Positions 6,582 through 15,328 of a stretch of 64,000 bases of DNA are shown piece after piece. The translations under genes were made by a program, and so were the position numbers. The stretch is from Paenibacillus alkalitolerans (GTDB taxonomy: Bacteria > Bacillota > Bacilli > Paenibacillales > YIM-B00363). The stretch is taken from positions 124,001-188,000 of the forward strand of contig NZ_JAEMXM010000004.1 in NCBI RefSeq assembly GCF_016482785.1, in the 5' to 3' direction. The notes under the pieces were generated by a model. The model made no database searches, had not been told where the DNA came from, and saw only the letters and a list, made by a program, of their open reading frames with translations. Numbering within the stretch: position 1 is the first letter of the stretch; the number at the start of each line of letters is the position of its first letter.

Positions 6582-9084
6582 TATTTGGATTTACGATATT
6601 GAAGTCTTTTCCCACGACTGGATTGTCGTCGCGCATCACCTGGAGAGCGGCGAAAAGCTTGTCTTTCATAATGACAATTACAAAGTAGCTGAATGGATCG
6701 ATATGCGGCAACCGGTGCTCGGCGGCTACAACTCGAAGCATTACGACCAATGGATTTTAAAGGCGATCTACCACGGAGCCGACAATGCGACGGTCAAAGA
6801 GCTCAACGACTTCATATTTGCAGACAACGACGCCTGGAACTTCCCGTTCTTGAACCGAAAAAGTCATCCGTTCATCAACTTCGACTTAATGGACGACATT
6901 CCCGTTCCGCTCCGATTGAAAGAGATCGAAGGTAACCTCGGGATGGATATCGAGGAAAGCAGCGTTTCTTTCCACATTGATCGTCCTTTAACGGAAGCAG
7001 AGCTGACAGAATCGGTTCGGTATTGTTCGTACGATGTTGACGCCACGGTCCGACTGTTTGCGGAGCGGAAGGATTACCTGAATTCAAAGATCGCTGTCGG
7101 CGCGATGTGCGGCCTCTCAGCAGCTGATAGCTTGCGGCTTACCAACGCCAAGTTGACGGCGGAGTTTCTCGGGGCAAAACCTCCGAACATGAATCAGCCG
7201 GACCGAGATTTCTACGAATTTCCGGAAAACTTGATCATCACGAAATATCCGCAAGTGGTAGAGTTCTTTGCCGACATCGATCCGGCGCGAAAACGGGAGC
7301 TCAAGACGGAAATCGCCGGTGTGCCGCACAAGCTGGCATGGGGTGGTCTCCACGGGGCACGGGAATGCTACAGCGCAATACGGTCGGAATCCCGCAAAAT
7401 CGCAAGCATTGACGTTGTCTCTTATTACCCGTCTCTCATGATCGTCAACGAGTACATGAGTCGTAACGTGCCGGATCCGGCAGAGTTCAAGCGGGTGTAC
7501 GAGCGGCGTCTTGCGGCAAAGAAGGCTGGAGATAAGGCGACGGCCGACGCGCTGAAGCTGGTCCTGAACACTACGTTCGGCGCCATGAATAACCAGTATA
7601 ACAAGCTGTATGACCCCCGAATGGCGCTGGCCGTCTGCGTGTCCGGTCAGCTCTATCTGATCGACTTGATTGAGAAATTGGAGGACGTGCCATCGTTCGA
7701 GCTCATTCAGTCCAACACGGACGGGTTGATCGTCTCCTACGACAGCGCCTGCGAGCCGGAAATTAAGGCGGTAATCGCCGCCTGGGAGCAGCGGACCGGC
7801 TTTCAGATGGAATCCGAAGAAATCGAGCGGATATTCCAGAAGGACGTCAACAACTACGTACAGCGCAGCGTGAACGGTAAAGTCAAAGTCAAAGGCGGCT
7901 ACGTCAGCAACTACGAAGGTGGCGATTTCAAGCAGTACAGCATGGTCATCGTCTCGAAGGCGGTCGTTGCTCACCTACTTGACGGTGTGCCCCTGGAGGA
8001 GACGATCAACTCTTGCGACGACATGGAGCAGTTTCAAATCGTCTGCAAAGCCGGCAGCACGTATGACAAAGTGGTTTGGAAGGGTTCCGCCGGCGAGGTT
8101 GAAGTGCAGAACACGAACCGGGTGTTCGCTTCGATCAATAAGGAGCACGGCACGCTGTATAAGGTGAAGCTGCCGAAAGCCGAAGGCGAGAAAGAGCGCC
8201 GCGACAAGATCGCGAATTTACCGGACCACTGCTTTATTGCGAACCGCGCCGGCTACAAAATTGGTATGGTCGACAAGCAATTTTATATCGATCTCGCGCA
8301 AAAGCGCATTAACGATTACTTGGGCATCAAACCAGAGAAGAAATCGAGGAGGAAAAAGGACATGGCTCCACGGACAACCAAAACGACGGAAGAATCGACC
8401 GCCGCGGCAACGCCGGAGGCACCCAAAGGATTATACGCGAAGCTGTTGATGCTTCAAAGCATTATGGATAGCTTCAACTGGAGCAAGGACGGTAAAAACC
8501 GGCATCAATCCTATGAATACATTACCGAAAAGCAATACAAAAACAACTTCAAGCAGGCCAGGTCACAAGCAGGGCTCCTTTGGAAGATGGAAGAGATCGG
8601 CCACGAGTACCTGGGTACGATCAGCGATAAGATGCACTTAATCCTTACCAAATTCAGGGGAAGGTTGATCGACCCGGATACAGGCGAGTTTGAAGAATAC
8701 CTATTCTCCGGTTCCGGCGCCGATAACGGTGACAAAGCGCTGTACAAAGCGTACACGGGCGGGTTGAAATACTTCCTCGCATCCAACTTCCTTGTGGCAG
8801 AGGACACGGATCCGGAAAGCGACGAAGAAGAGGTTCGCCAGAACAAACCGAAATACACCCCTCCGGAACGCCGGGAGGAAATCAAGCAAGCTGCAGTGAA
8901 CCAGGACGGTCCGGCGACGGAGGAACAGCTCGAGGCAATCGCGCTCGGCATCACGATGCTTGAAGAAGCGCAGGTCGATGCGGAAGTGATCGGATCGTTC
9001 TCGGAAATGCTGGCGACGGAGCTCTCGAAGGCGGATGCGGAGCAGCTGCTCGATGCAATCAATGAGCTCATGCCCGCGTCCTGA
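6574..9084 (+). CDS. Family B DNA polymerase fused to ERF-like annealing protein
   Basis: 836 aa. Residues 1-590 are a family B polymerase: Exo I D8-I-E10, Exo II (YNSKHYD, N53/D58), Exo III (YCSYDVD, about 150-156), Pol A D280 (DVVSYYPSLM), Pol B (LNTTFGAMNNQY, about 330-345) and Pol C SNTDG with D383; the usual first Asp of DTD is Asn here. Residues 597-836 begin with a new Met and look like an ERF-type single-strand annealing protein (LLMLQSIMDSFNWSKDGKN, then GADNGDKALYKAYTGGLKYF). There is no stop between them. The downstream neighbours (YqaJ exonuclease, SSB-like) fit an exonuclease-annealase recombination pair. An internal ribosome-binding site may also make the annealase alone. Confidence 0.85.
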   Translation: MDNIWIYDIEVFSHDWIVVAHHLESGEKLVFHNDNYKVAEWIDMRQPVLGGYNSKHYDQWILKAIYHGADNATVKELNDFIFADNDAWNFPFLNRKSHPFINFDLMDDIPVPLRLKEIEGNLGMDIEESSVSFHIDRPLTEAELTESVRYCSYDVDATVRLFAERKDYLNSKIAVGAMCGLSAADSLRLTNAKLTAEFLGAKPPNMNQPDRDFYEFPENLIITKYPQVVEFFADIDPARKRELKTEIAGVPHKLAWGGLHGARECYSAIRSESRKIASIDVVSYYPSLMIVNEYMSRNVPDPAEFKRVYERRLAAKKAGDKATADALKLVLNTTFGAMNNQYNKLYDPRMALAVCVSGQLYLIDLIEKLEDVPSFELIQSNTDGLIVSYDSACEPEIKAVIAAWEQRTGFQMESEEIERIFQKDVNNYVQRSVNGKVKVKGGYVSNYEGGDFKQYSMVIVSKAVVAHLLDGVPLEETINSCDDMEQFQIVCKAGSTYDKVVWKGSAGEVEVQNTNRVFASINKEHGTLYKVKLPKAEGEKERRDKIANLPDHCFIANRAGYKIGMVDKQFYIDLAQKRINDYLGIKPEKKSRRKKDMAPRTTKTTEESTAAATPEAPKGLYAKLLMLQSIMDSFNWSKDGKNRHQSYEYITEKQYKNNFKQARSQAGLLWKMEEIGHEYLGTISDKMHLILTKFRGRLIDPDTGEFEEYLFSGSGADNGDKALYKAYTGGLKYFLASNFLVAEDTDPESDEEEVRQNKPKYTPPERREEIKQAAVNQDGPATEEQLEAIALGITMLEEAQVDAEVIGSFSEMLATELSKADAEQLLDAINELMPAS
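8346..8364 (+). promoter_or_regulatory. Internal ribosome-binding site and start codon for the ERF part
   Basis: AGGAGG around 8347-8352 lies in frame inside the fused gene, 9 nt before ATG 8362. This is exactly where a separate recombinase gene would start (MAPRTTKTTEE). It suggests that a stop codon between two ancestral genes was lost and that internal initiation can still yield a 240-aa annealase. Confidence 0.55.
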
Positions 9085-9092
9085 GGTGACCT

Positions 9093-10151
9093 ATGAACAT
9101 TAACCTTCAAGCGAAGACGATCACATTGCCGCAAATACCGAAGAAAATCAAGAAAATCACCGGCACACGGTTAGCCCCGATCTTGGGGCTCTCCCCGTGG
9201 ACAACCGATTTCGAAGTATGGTGCGACATGACCGGTACGTACAAGATTCCTTTCGAGGACACGATTTACACCATCGCCGGGAAGGTGATCGAGCCAAAAG
9301 TCATTGCCTACCTGGACAAGAAATACTACTTCGGTAAGGGACTCCTCAAAGGCGCTGAAGATTGGTATGGGAAAACGACGAAGGAGTTACGCTTCGACCA
9401 TTTCCCGGATGAATCGATTTTCGGCGGTATGTGGGACGCGCGGACGAAAACGGCACTCTACGAGCTCAAGACGACGAAACGCGTCGAGGATTGGTACAAG
9501 GGCGGCAAGTTCTCTCCGCCGGAGTATTACAAGGTACAAGGCGCTCTGTATGCGTATCTGCTTGGGCTTGATGAATTCCGTATGGTCCTGACGATCCTTG
9601 AAGAAAAGGATTATGCGAATCCGGAAAACTTCGAACCAAGCCCTACGAATACGATTGTCAAGAAATACAGCGTCGCCGCGGAGTACCCCAATTTCTCCGA
9701 CAAGCTGGATGCTGCGCTCGCGTGGTACGAAAAGCATATCGATGGCTGCGTAAGTCCGATGTGGGACGATAAAAAGGACAAAGAGATCGTTAAAGCGCTC
9801 ACGACAGCGCATGTAAGTCTCCCAGCCGAGGGAGAGGAGCAGGATATCGTAGCGGCACTTATCCAGCAAATCGAGCCGTTGCAAGCTAAACTCGATGCCT
9901 TGAGCGAGACGGTTGCCGAGGATGAGAAAACACTCGACCAACTGAAAAAGCAGCTCAAAGCGGAACTGGAGAGCCGGATGAAGGAAAGCGACAAGAAGAT
10001 CGAGGTCGCCGGGCAAGCGTATCGCTTTGAGGTAACCAAGGCCGCGGCCGGCGGGATCGATACAGACCGGTTGAAGAAAGACGGCCTTTATGAGCAATAC
10101 AAGAAAACTGGATTTACAACCAAAATCACTATCGGGAGGAACGCAGTATGA
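9093..10151 (+). CDS. YqaJ-family viral recombinase (5'-3' exonuclease)
   Basis: 352 aa. The PD-(D/E)xK nuclease core of lambda-exonuclease/YqaJ type is seen as GGMWDART (catalytic Asp, about residue 113) and YELKTTKR (E-x-K, about 124-130). The start region TGTRLAPILGLSPWTTDFEVW is typical of the family (the GGSDAA-like lobe). A C-terminal coiled coil (KLDALSETVAEDEKTLDQLK) follows. It would resect dsDNA ends for the ERF annealase encoded just upstream. GAGGTGACCT precedes ATG 9093. Confidence 0.88.
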   Translation: MNINLQAKTITLPQIPKKIKKITGTRLAPILGLSPWTTDFEVWCDMTGTYKIPFEDTIYTIAGKVIEPKVIAYLDKKYYFGKGLLKGAEDWYGKTTKELRFDHFPDESIFGGMWDARTKTALYELKTTKRVEDWYKGGKFSPPEYYKVQGALYAYLLGLDEFRMVLTILEEKDYANPENFEPSPTNTIVKKYSVAAEYPNFSDKLDAALAWYEKHIDGCVSPMWDDKKDKEIVKALTTAHVSLPAEGEEQDIVAALIQQIEPLQAKLDALSETVAEDEKTLDQLKKQLKAELESRMKESDKKIEVAGQAYRFEVTKAAAGGIDTDRLKKDGLYEQYKKTGFTTKITIGRNAV

Positions 10152-10630
10152 AAAGAAAACTTAACAGCGATTTCAAATTGATTCCGGAAGGCGAGCAGGT
10201 GGTGCGGATCGCCAAGATCGATGAGTCCGATTATGCGAAATTCCAGAAGATCGTCGTACATGTGGAAGATGCAAACGGTGGGAAGGCTCGCGAGAACTTC
10301 AATTTCGTCAATAACGATGAAACGCCGAACGAGGTTGCCGAGGGCATTTATGCGCGCATGTGCCGTGCCGCGATGAACGATCAAACGCTCGATGAAGTGG
10401 ATACGAAGGAACTGATCGGAAAATTTGTCACTGTCGAGATTGTTCATACGCCCAGCGATAAAGGCGGAACATTCTGCAATATCAAGAAATGGATCGGACC
10501 GGGCGAGCCGTTCACGCCGAAGCAATCCAGCGGGAGCTCTGCAACGGCGCCGGCCGGCGAACCGAAGAAGAAAACGGCTGCTGAGATTTTGGAAGAAATG
10601 CGAGCCAAGAAGGCTGCTGCCGGTAAATGA
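10148..10630 (+). CDS. SSB-like phage protein (DUF669 type)
   Basis: 160 aa; ATGA overlap with the exonuclease stop and GGGAGGAACGCAGT upstream. The N-terminal 110 residues form a beta-rich domain (EGEQVVRIAKIDESDYAKF, then IGKFVTVEIVHTPSDKGGTF). The tail is low-complexity Ser/Ala/Lys (about 120-160). This arrangement, between an exonuclease and a primase, is typical of phage proteins annotated DUF669, thought to be single-strand-binding. That function is inferred from context. Confidence 0.65.
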   Translation: MKRKLNSDFKLIPEGEQVVRIAKIDESDYAKFQKIVVHVEDANGGKARENFNFVNNDETPNEVAEGIYARMCRAAMNDQTLDEVDTKELIGKFVTVEIVHTPSDKGGTFCNIKKWIGPGEPFTPKQSSGSSATAPAGEPKKKTAAEILEEMRAKKAAAGK

Positions 10631-10923
10631 GAGAGAAGGCTTCTCAGGACGAATGCGTGCAGTATTTGATCGAACGTGAAATCTATCATGTAGTGACCCA
10701 CGGCAACGCCTGGGAACGCCGCGGGCGTCCGGATCTATTTATCTGCTATCGCGGACATTTCATTGGTTGTGAACTGAAGAGAGGGGATGGGGATCGTCCC
10801 TCCCCTCTTCAACTTAAACATCTTCGGGAAATTCGACAAAGCGGAGGGACTGGCGTATGGATCACAACCTTACAGGAGCTCAAGGACCTGCTCTGCTCTC
10901 TGGATTCGAAGACTCCTTTATAA
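10627..10923 (+). CDS. VRR-NUC domain nuclease
   Basis: 98 aa. The motif line GRPDLFICYRGHFIGCELKR contains the catalytic Asp and E-x-K of the PD-(D/E)xK VRR-NUC fold, the usual small phage version. It is predicted to act as a structure-specific (Holliday-junction-like) nuclease during phage recombination. The start overlaps the previous stop (ATGA), and the 3' 67 nt overlap the primase-helicase start. Confidence 0.85.
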   Translation: MREKASQDECVQYLIEREIYHVVTHGNAWERRGRPDLFICYRGHFIGCELKRGDGDRPSPLQLKHLREIRQSGGTGVWITTLQELKDLLCSLDSKTPL

Positions 10924-12851
10924 AGCTGCGGGAAGACAAAGCACCCATCGGCTGGGACACCTTCTCTCGAGCGGAGCTGCGTAACTGGCCAAACGTGGGC
11001 CTTGTGATCCCAACTCCTTACGTTGCGGTAGACATCGACGATGCGGAGCAAGCCGCCAAGCTGATGCTTTTGGTCGCCGAGCAGGGTATCAAATGTCAGG
11101 TCATGCAGACAACGCGCGGGCTTCATTTTTGGTTCGCCGTCGCGGAGCCGGTGAAGAACAGCGTCAAGTCGACGACCGGGATCGGCCTCGTTGCGGACTA
11201 CCGCAGCTGGGGGAAGCAGTCGCAAGTTGCTGTGAAATTTCAAGGCGAATGGCGGGAATGGCTGACTGATTACGACTGGAACGAACTTGACGAGCTGCCC
11301 CGGTGGCTCCGGCCGCTGCGGCAGACAAAATGGCGCTTCTATGAGATGGGGGAAGGCGATGGGCGTAACCAGGCGCTTTACGAGTATCAGATCGAGCTTG
11401 CCAAGCGCGACTACACTCAGCAGGAAGCCGCCCAGGTCATTCGCCTCATCAATCAATACATTCTCAAGGAGCCGCTGCCGGATCGAGAGATCGCGACGAT
11501 CTGCCGGGAGGAAGCTTATCCGGAGGTAACGGAATCGGCGCCGGGGAAGCGTGTCGACATTGATATGCCTTGGTTCACGGAGAAAGGAAAGTTCCTGCAT
11601 CATGTCCTCGGCGATTACCTGATCCGGGAAATGGCACTGATTTCGTATCATCAACGGCTTTATGTTTACAAGGACGGCTGCTATCGGTTGGCCGACAATA
11701 CGGTGTTACAGAAAATCATTGAATTGCACCCGGAATCGATCAAGCGTGAACGCGAAGAAGTCATGGACTACATACGTATCCAGCAGCACGTCGATCATCC
11801 GGATATGGACGAATATACGATCAACCTTAAAAATGGCCGCCTGAATCTGAAGACAATGGAGCTACTGCCGCACACGCCGGAGGCGATCGACTTCCAGCAA
11901 GTGAATGCGAAATATGACCCGACAGCCTACTTCGAGCCGCTTGATGCAATGCTCTGGAAAGTATTTTGCGGGGATTATCAGCTTTACAAGCTCTTCGAGG
12001 AAATCATGGGGTATTGTCTGGTGAAGAACTGCCGGCGGCAGAAGATTTTCATTTTCTTCGGCGAGGGCAGCAACGGCAAGAGTACCGTGTTGCGAATGAT
12101 TCGTCATTTCATTGGATCGGGTAATTACTCGACGTTATCGCTGCAGGATCTGGAGACGACGTTCCGGCCGGCAGAGCTCGAGAACAAGCTCGTCAACGTC
12201 GGCGATGATATCCCGGCAACTCAGATCAAGGACTCCAGCATGCTCAAGAAGCTGTCCCGCGGAGAGCCGGTCACGGTCGAGCGGAAGAACAAAAACCCCT
12301 TTGACCTGATCAATTATGCGAAGCTCATTTTCTCAACGAACAAAATCCCGCCGGTGGCCGACAAGTCGCATGGCTTTTATCGAACACTAACATTGCTGCC
12401 GTTCGACGCGGTTTTCTCGAAAACGGATCCGGACTTTAACCCGAATATCGAGGATGATATGAAGTCCGAGCAGGCGATGTCGTATCTGCTGAACATGGCG
12501 ATCCGGGGGTATCGGCGGCTTTCGAAAAAAGGTTTCACGGAGTCGGACAAGGTGGAGAAGGCATTGGAAACGTACCGGATCGAGAGCTCGCATGCATTGA
12601 AGTGGGTTATCGAGAACGAGATCGACGAGACGTATCTTTTGTCGAAACATACGGGCGAGCTGTATTACGAGTTCAAAGTGTGGTGTGAACAGGAAGGTAT
12701 CGATCATATTCCGAAGCAGCAATCGTTCACGTTGGACGTCAAAAAGAAATTTGGATTGGAAGTTTCTGAGCAACGTCGGGAACAAGGAACAGGAAAGAAA
12801 TGCAGATATTTCGTAAAAGTAAGTGGGACAGCGGGACAGAGGGACAAATGA
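10857..12851 (+). CDS. Phage/plasmid primase-helicase (D5/P4 type)
   Basis: 664 aa. The N-terminal 200 residues look like a primase-polymerase domain (VAVDIDDAEQAAKLM, TTRGLHFWFAVAEP). The C-terminal half is a superfamily 3 helicase: Walker A GEGSNGKSTVLR (about 402-415), a Walker B-like region LVNVGDDI, and sensor-1 LIFSTNKIPP. A D5-type N-terminal segment lies between. GGAGGG precedes ATG 10857, which is used although it overlaps the nuclease gene. It initiates phage replication, probably at the GGGACA iterons that begin in its own last codons. Confidence 0.9.
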   Translation: MDHNLTGAQGPALLSGFEDSFIKLREDKAPIGWDTFSRAELRNWPNVGLVIPTPYVAVDIDDAEQAAKLMLLVAEQGIKCQVMQTTRGLHFWFAVAEPVKNSVKSTTGIGLVADYRSWGKQSQVAVKFQGEWREWLTDYDWNELDELPRWLRPLRQTKWRFYEMGEGDGRNQALYEYQIELAKRDYTQQEAAQVIRLINQYILKEPLPDREIATICREEAYPEVTESAPGKRVDIDMPWFTEKGKFLHHVLGDYLIREMALISYHQRLYVYKDGCYRLADNTVLQKIIELHPESIKREREEVMDYIRIQQHVDHPDMDEYTINLKNGRLNLKTMELLPHTPEAIDFQQVNAKYDPTAYFEPLDAMLWKVFCGDYQLYKLFEEIMGYCLVKNCRRQKIFIFFGEGSNGKSTVLRMIRHFIGSGNYSTLSLQDLETTFRPAELENKLVNVGDDIPATQIKDSSMLKKLSRGEPVTVERKNKNPFDLINYAKLIFSTNKIPPVADKSHGFYRTLTLLPFDAVFSKTDPDFNPNIEDDMKSEQAMSYLLNMAIRGYRRLSKKGFTESDKVEKALETYRIESSHALKWVIENEIDETYLLSKHTGELYYEFKVWCEQEGIDHIPKQQSFTLDVKKKFGLEVSEQRREQGTGKKCRYFVKVSGTAGQRDK

Positions 12852-13052
12852 ATAAAAATCTTGTCCCGCATGAAATTCCGAAGGGACAACGCGGGACATA
12901 AGCGGGACAGCCTTAAACCCGCATCACATAAAGAAAAATCGTATATATGTCCCGCTGTCCCTTCACTTTACCTCTATGTAATATAACGCGCACATATATA
13001 CACGCGCATATAAGCGATTTAAAAACAAAGCGGGACAAGGGACAGAGGGACA
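12825..13052. repeat. GGGACA iterons, probable phage replication origin
   Basis: Twelve copies of GGGACA within 230 bp. Nine are forward (12825, 12833, 12841, 12883, 12893, 12903, 13032, 13039, 13047) and three inverted (TGTCCC at 12862, 12948, 12956). Most sit in the larger unit GCGGGACA. Between the clusters is an AT-rich stretch (12970-13020) with ATATATACACGCGCATATAA that could melt. Placement directly after the primase-helicase gene, overlapping its 3' end, is typical of an initiator-bound origin. Confidence 0.6.
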
Positions 13053-13082
13053 AATCAGATTTTGACATACACCGGGAACGGG

Positions 13083-14009
13083 GTGAGGATATTGAACCGA
13101 GTTCAAATATTGAAAAAGGTTGATGAACTTCGAATAGAGCATTGCGAAGGTTGTCAGAAAAGGCACGGTATGAAACAGAGGCAATCCTCTCAGTATTGCA
13201 TTCATGAATGTGATATCGGCAAGCAGCTGCAGCAGTTAGGTAATGCACTGAATCAGACCATCACGGCGAGAAAGGCTGCAGCGCCAAAGAAGACGATAAA
13301 ACCGGAAATAAAAACTGGAGGTAATGACGATATGAAACCACTCAAAGACGGTCCGGCTTGCGGACTGACAAAGAAAATTTTTCTGGAAGGTATCGCGAAC
13401 GGAGAAACGATGTCGAGTATCGAGAAAGCTTGGGGCATGAAATACAACACGATCCACAATTGGGTCAAAAAGTGGGAACTCAAGGGAATCACGCCGGAGA
13501 AGGCGCGCAAGTTGTTGGAGCAGACGGGAGAAGAGCCTGCACAACCGAAAGGCATCATCACGAAACCGGGAGTAAGCGGAGTCGGTACGGCAGCGGGGCC
13601 GAGCAATTATAAACCGCAGGCCGATCTTCCCGAAGCGGTCATCAAAGCGAACCCGAAACTTATCGATGAGTACGTCCTGAACGACATCGAATGGTTCACG
13701 CCGGAATTAGTCATTGCTGGTCCGGTCGTCTCGCTAAATAAATCAGGTTTCACGTTCAACGATACGGCAACCGCGAAGCTTGGACTGCAAGTGGACGACG
13801 CGCTGATGATCGGCGTCGCCGGCAATAAGTTGGTCCTGAAGAAAGACAGCCGCGGGGTGAAGGTGAAGCAGGCGACCAGTCACAGCGTAACGGTGCAGAG
13901 CAGAAAGTTGGCTTCCTGGTTGACGAAGAAAAATATCAAGCGGAGACGATACCCGTTAAGATCAGAGAACGGAATGTATTTCATCGAGGTGGAGGTGTCG
14001 GGGAGATGA
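13083..14009 (+). CDS. Zinc-finger protein fused to HTH-containing phage protein
   Basis: 308 aa from GTG 13083; TTG 13062 and TTG 13092 are alternatives. The N-terminal 55 residues carry the Cys pattern CEGCQKRHG ... YCIHEC, a small zinc finger common in phages. A second part begins at ATG 13332, preceded in frame by GGAGG and 10 nt spacing. It opens with a helix-turn-helix (EGIANGETMSSIEKAWGMKY, NTIHNWVKKWE) and then a beta-rich domain (LGLQVDDALMIGVAGNKLVL). Two genes seem to have merged. A regulatory role is inferred. Confidence 0.6.
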   Translation: MRILNRVQILKKVDELRIEHCEGCQKRHGMKQRQSSQYCIHECDIGKQLQQLGNALNQTITARKAAAPKKTIKPEIKTGGNDDMKPLKDGPACGLTKKIFLEGIANGETMSSIEKAWGMKYNTIHNWVKKWELKGITPEKARKLLEQTGEEPAQPKGIITKPGVSGVGTAAGPSNYKPQADLPEAVIKANPKLIDEYVLNDIEWFTPELVIAGPVVSLNKSGFTFNDTATAKLGLQVDDALMIGVAGNKLVLKKDSRGVKVKQATSHSVTVQSRKLASWLTKKNIKRRRYPLRSENGMYFIEVEVSGR

Positions 14010-14683
14010 GCGAAGCAATAAGTAAAGCGAAGTTGTTGGAGTATACACATACCCAACTGAAGCACATTGACCAAGAAATTCCGAAAGCAACAGAAATGCA
14101 AAAGAGGCATCTAGCGGGACAACACAGTATTTTGGTTGACATTACACATAGAATCGAATCTGGCACATTCGACCTTCTCCCTACGGACGTAGAAATCGGG
14201 ATATTCTTTTGTGGTAATTGCGGGCATGAACAAAGAACCAACGTGACTTATCAGGAGAAGCCGAGCGAACCGTGCAAGCGATGCGGATTTGAGAATGATT
14301 GGATATTCGAACCGACAGGTACGGACGTAGATGTAAAAGAGGTCGAGGAAGCGTTGAACAAATTCGTTAGCGTTGACATAGTCCATAGACAAATCGCATG
14401 GTACGGGAAATACACCATTGAATCCGAAAGATGGATTCGCCAACTCCTCACCAAGTTAGCAGAGAAGGAAGCGGAAGTGGAGAGGTTAGCGAAAGAGCGA
14501 GAGCAACTCGTATGTCTCCTGCCTTCGGAAGTACGACAATGGGAAACACTGCTAAACCAAGCGGTTGAAGTGTTGGAGAAGATCGAACATTCTTCGACCG
14601 ACGTGTGGGCGATTAGGTACGCGAATGAAGTGCGCCAATCCATCAAAGGAGCTGGTCCCGATGAAACTATTCCCGGACGATGA
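14006..14683 (+). CDS. Zinc-ribbon plus coiled-coil phage protein
   Basis: 225 aa, start overlapping the previous stop. A zinc ribbon is formed by CGNCGHEQ and CKRCGFEN (about 72-95). After it comes a long coiled coil (LLTKLAEKEAEVERLAKERE, about 150-170) and a short helical C-terminus. GGTGGAGGTGTCGGGGAG is a strong upstream Shine-Dalgarno. No enzymatic motif is visible; this build is common for phage Eaa/ead-like accessory proteins. Confidence 0.6.
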   Translation: MSEAISKAKLLEYTHTQLKHIDQEIPKATEMQKRHLAGQHSILVDITHRIESGTFDLLPTDVEIGIFFCGNCGHEQRTNVTYQEKPSEPCKRCGFENDWIFEPTGTDVDVKEVEEALNKFVSVDIVHRQIAWYGKYTIESERWIRQLLTKLAEKEAEVERLAKEREQLVCLLPSEVRQWETLLNQAVEVLEKIEHSSTDVWAIRYANEVRQSIKGAGPDETIPGR

Positions 14684-14783
14684 CGACGGCAATCTCATAA
14701 CCGGCCTATGGTACGCCTTGCCGATCGGCGCTGTGGCGTGGTTGATGATTATCGGAATGATTGTGTGTCTGGTGAGATATTGA
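14661..14783 (+). CDS. Small membrane protein
   Basis: 40 aa from ATG 14661, with AAAGGAG 10 nt upstream. An acidic N-terminus (KLFPDDDDGN) is followed by one strong transmembrane helix (WYALPIGAVAWLMIIGMIVC) and a short basic end. It overlaps the 3' end of the preceding gene in another frame. Function unknown. Confidence 0.55.
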   Translation: MKLFPDDDDGNLITGLWYALPIGAVAWLMIIGMIVCLVRY

Positions 14784-14801
14784 ATCAGGGAGGTCATGGA
14801 G

Positions 14802-15080
14802 ATGACAGAGCCGGATGTGAAGAAATTGCGCGAAACGCTTCAACGTTTTGGCATCGAGACGGAAGGATTAACAGACGAAGAATTGATAGAGTATTCCCGC
14901 AAGCTATGCGAGACATTTGTATGGCAAGTAGATGCGGTCATGAAACAAGTACGGCTAATGGCGTCCGAAATCATGAAGACCCTTGGTCCGTTGATCGACC
15001 AGTATAAAAAGCGACAACGGAGAATAAAACAGCTCTCTTTCCGGAAAAAGAGAACTCAGGCAAAGCGGCGTCGTCATTGA
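14802..15080 (+). CDS. Hypothetical phage protein with basic C-terminus
   Basis: 92 aa; ATG 14802 is 8 nt after GGGAGG, better than ATG 14796 (2 nt). The N-terminal half is a small helical domain (VKKLRETLQRFGIETEGLTD, EELIEYSRKLC). The last 25 residues are very basic (KKRQRRIKQLSFRKKRTQAK), suggesting nucleic-acid binding. Last gene of the early operon before a convergent gene. Confidence 0.6.
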   Translation: MTEPDVKKLRETLQRFGIETEGLTDEELIEYSRKLCETFVWQVDAVMKQVRLMASEIMKTLGPLIDQYKKRQRRIKQLSFRKKRTQAKRRRH

Positions 15081-15283
15081 ACCGACGCATCGTCATACAC
15101 ATCGACGACTTCACGGAAAAAGTGAACAACACCGATGGAGTAATCCAGAATACTGACCGTATCGGCATCAAACGACAATATGACACCATCGGCCGCAAGC
15201 GTGCCGTCTTCACGGAAGTAAACTTTGACGCGTCGGCTCAAACGTTTGGCTTCGCCGAGCTGATCGAGAGTTTCGAGTTTCAC
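15074..15283 (-). CDS. Small hypothetical protein on the minus strand
   Basis: 69 aa, GTG start. The minus frame is chosen over the overlapping plus-strand ORF because it has its own signals: AGGTGAT 7 nt before the start and TTATAAT about 30 nt upstream as a -10 element. It also reads as a compact beta protein (VYFREDGTLAADGVILSFDA, TVSILDYSIGVVHFFREV). It sits convergent to the early operon and divergent from the late activator, a place typical of a lysogeny-expressed gene. Function unknown. Confidence 0.6.
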   Translation of the reverse strand: MKLETLDQLGEAKRLSRRVKVYFREDGTLAADGVILSFDADTVSILDYSIGVVHFFREVVDVYDDASVQ

Positions 15284-15328
15284 AATACATCACCTGGACA
15301 AATTATAACATAAGGCGGTGAATCGTAC

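Noticed and set aside
15077-15313. Plus-strand ORF over the minus gene 15074-15283
   Set aside because: The minus frame has a good ribosome-binding site, a TATAAT box and a more protein-like sequence; the plus frame has none.
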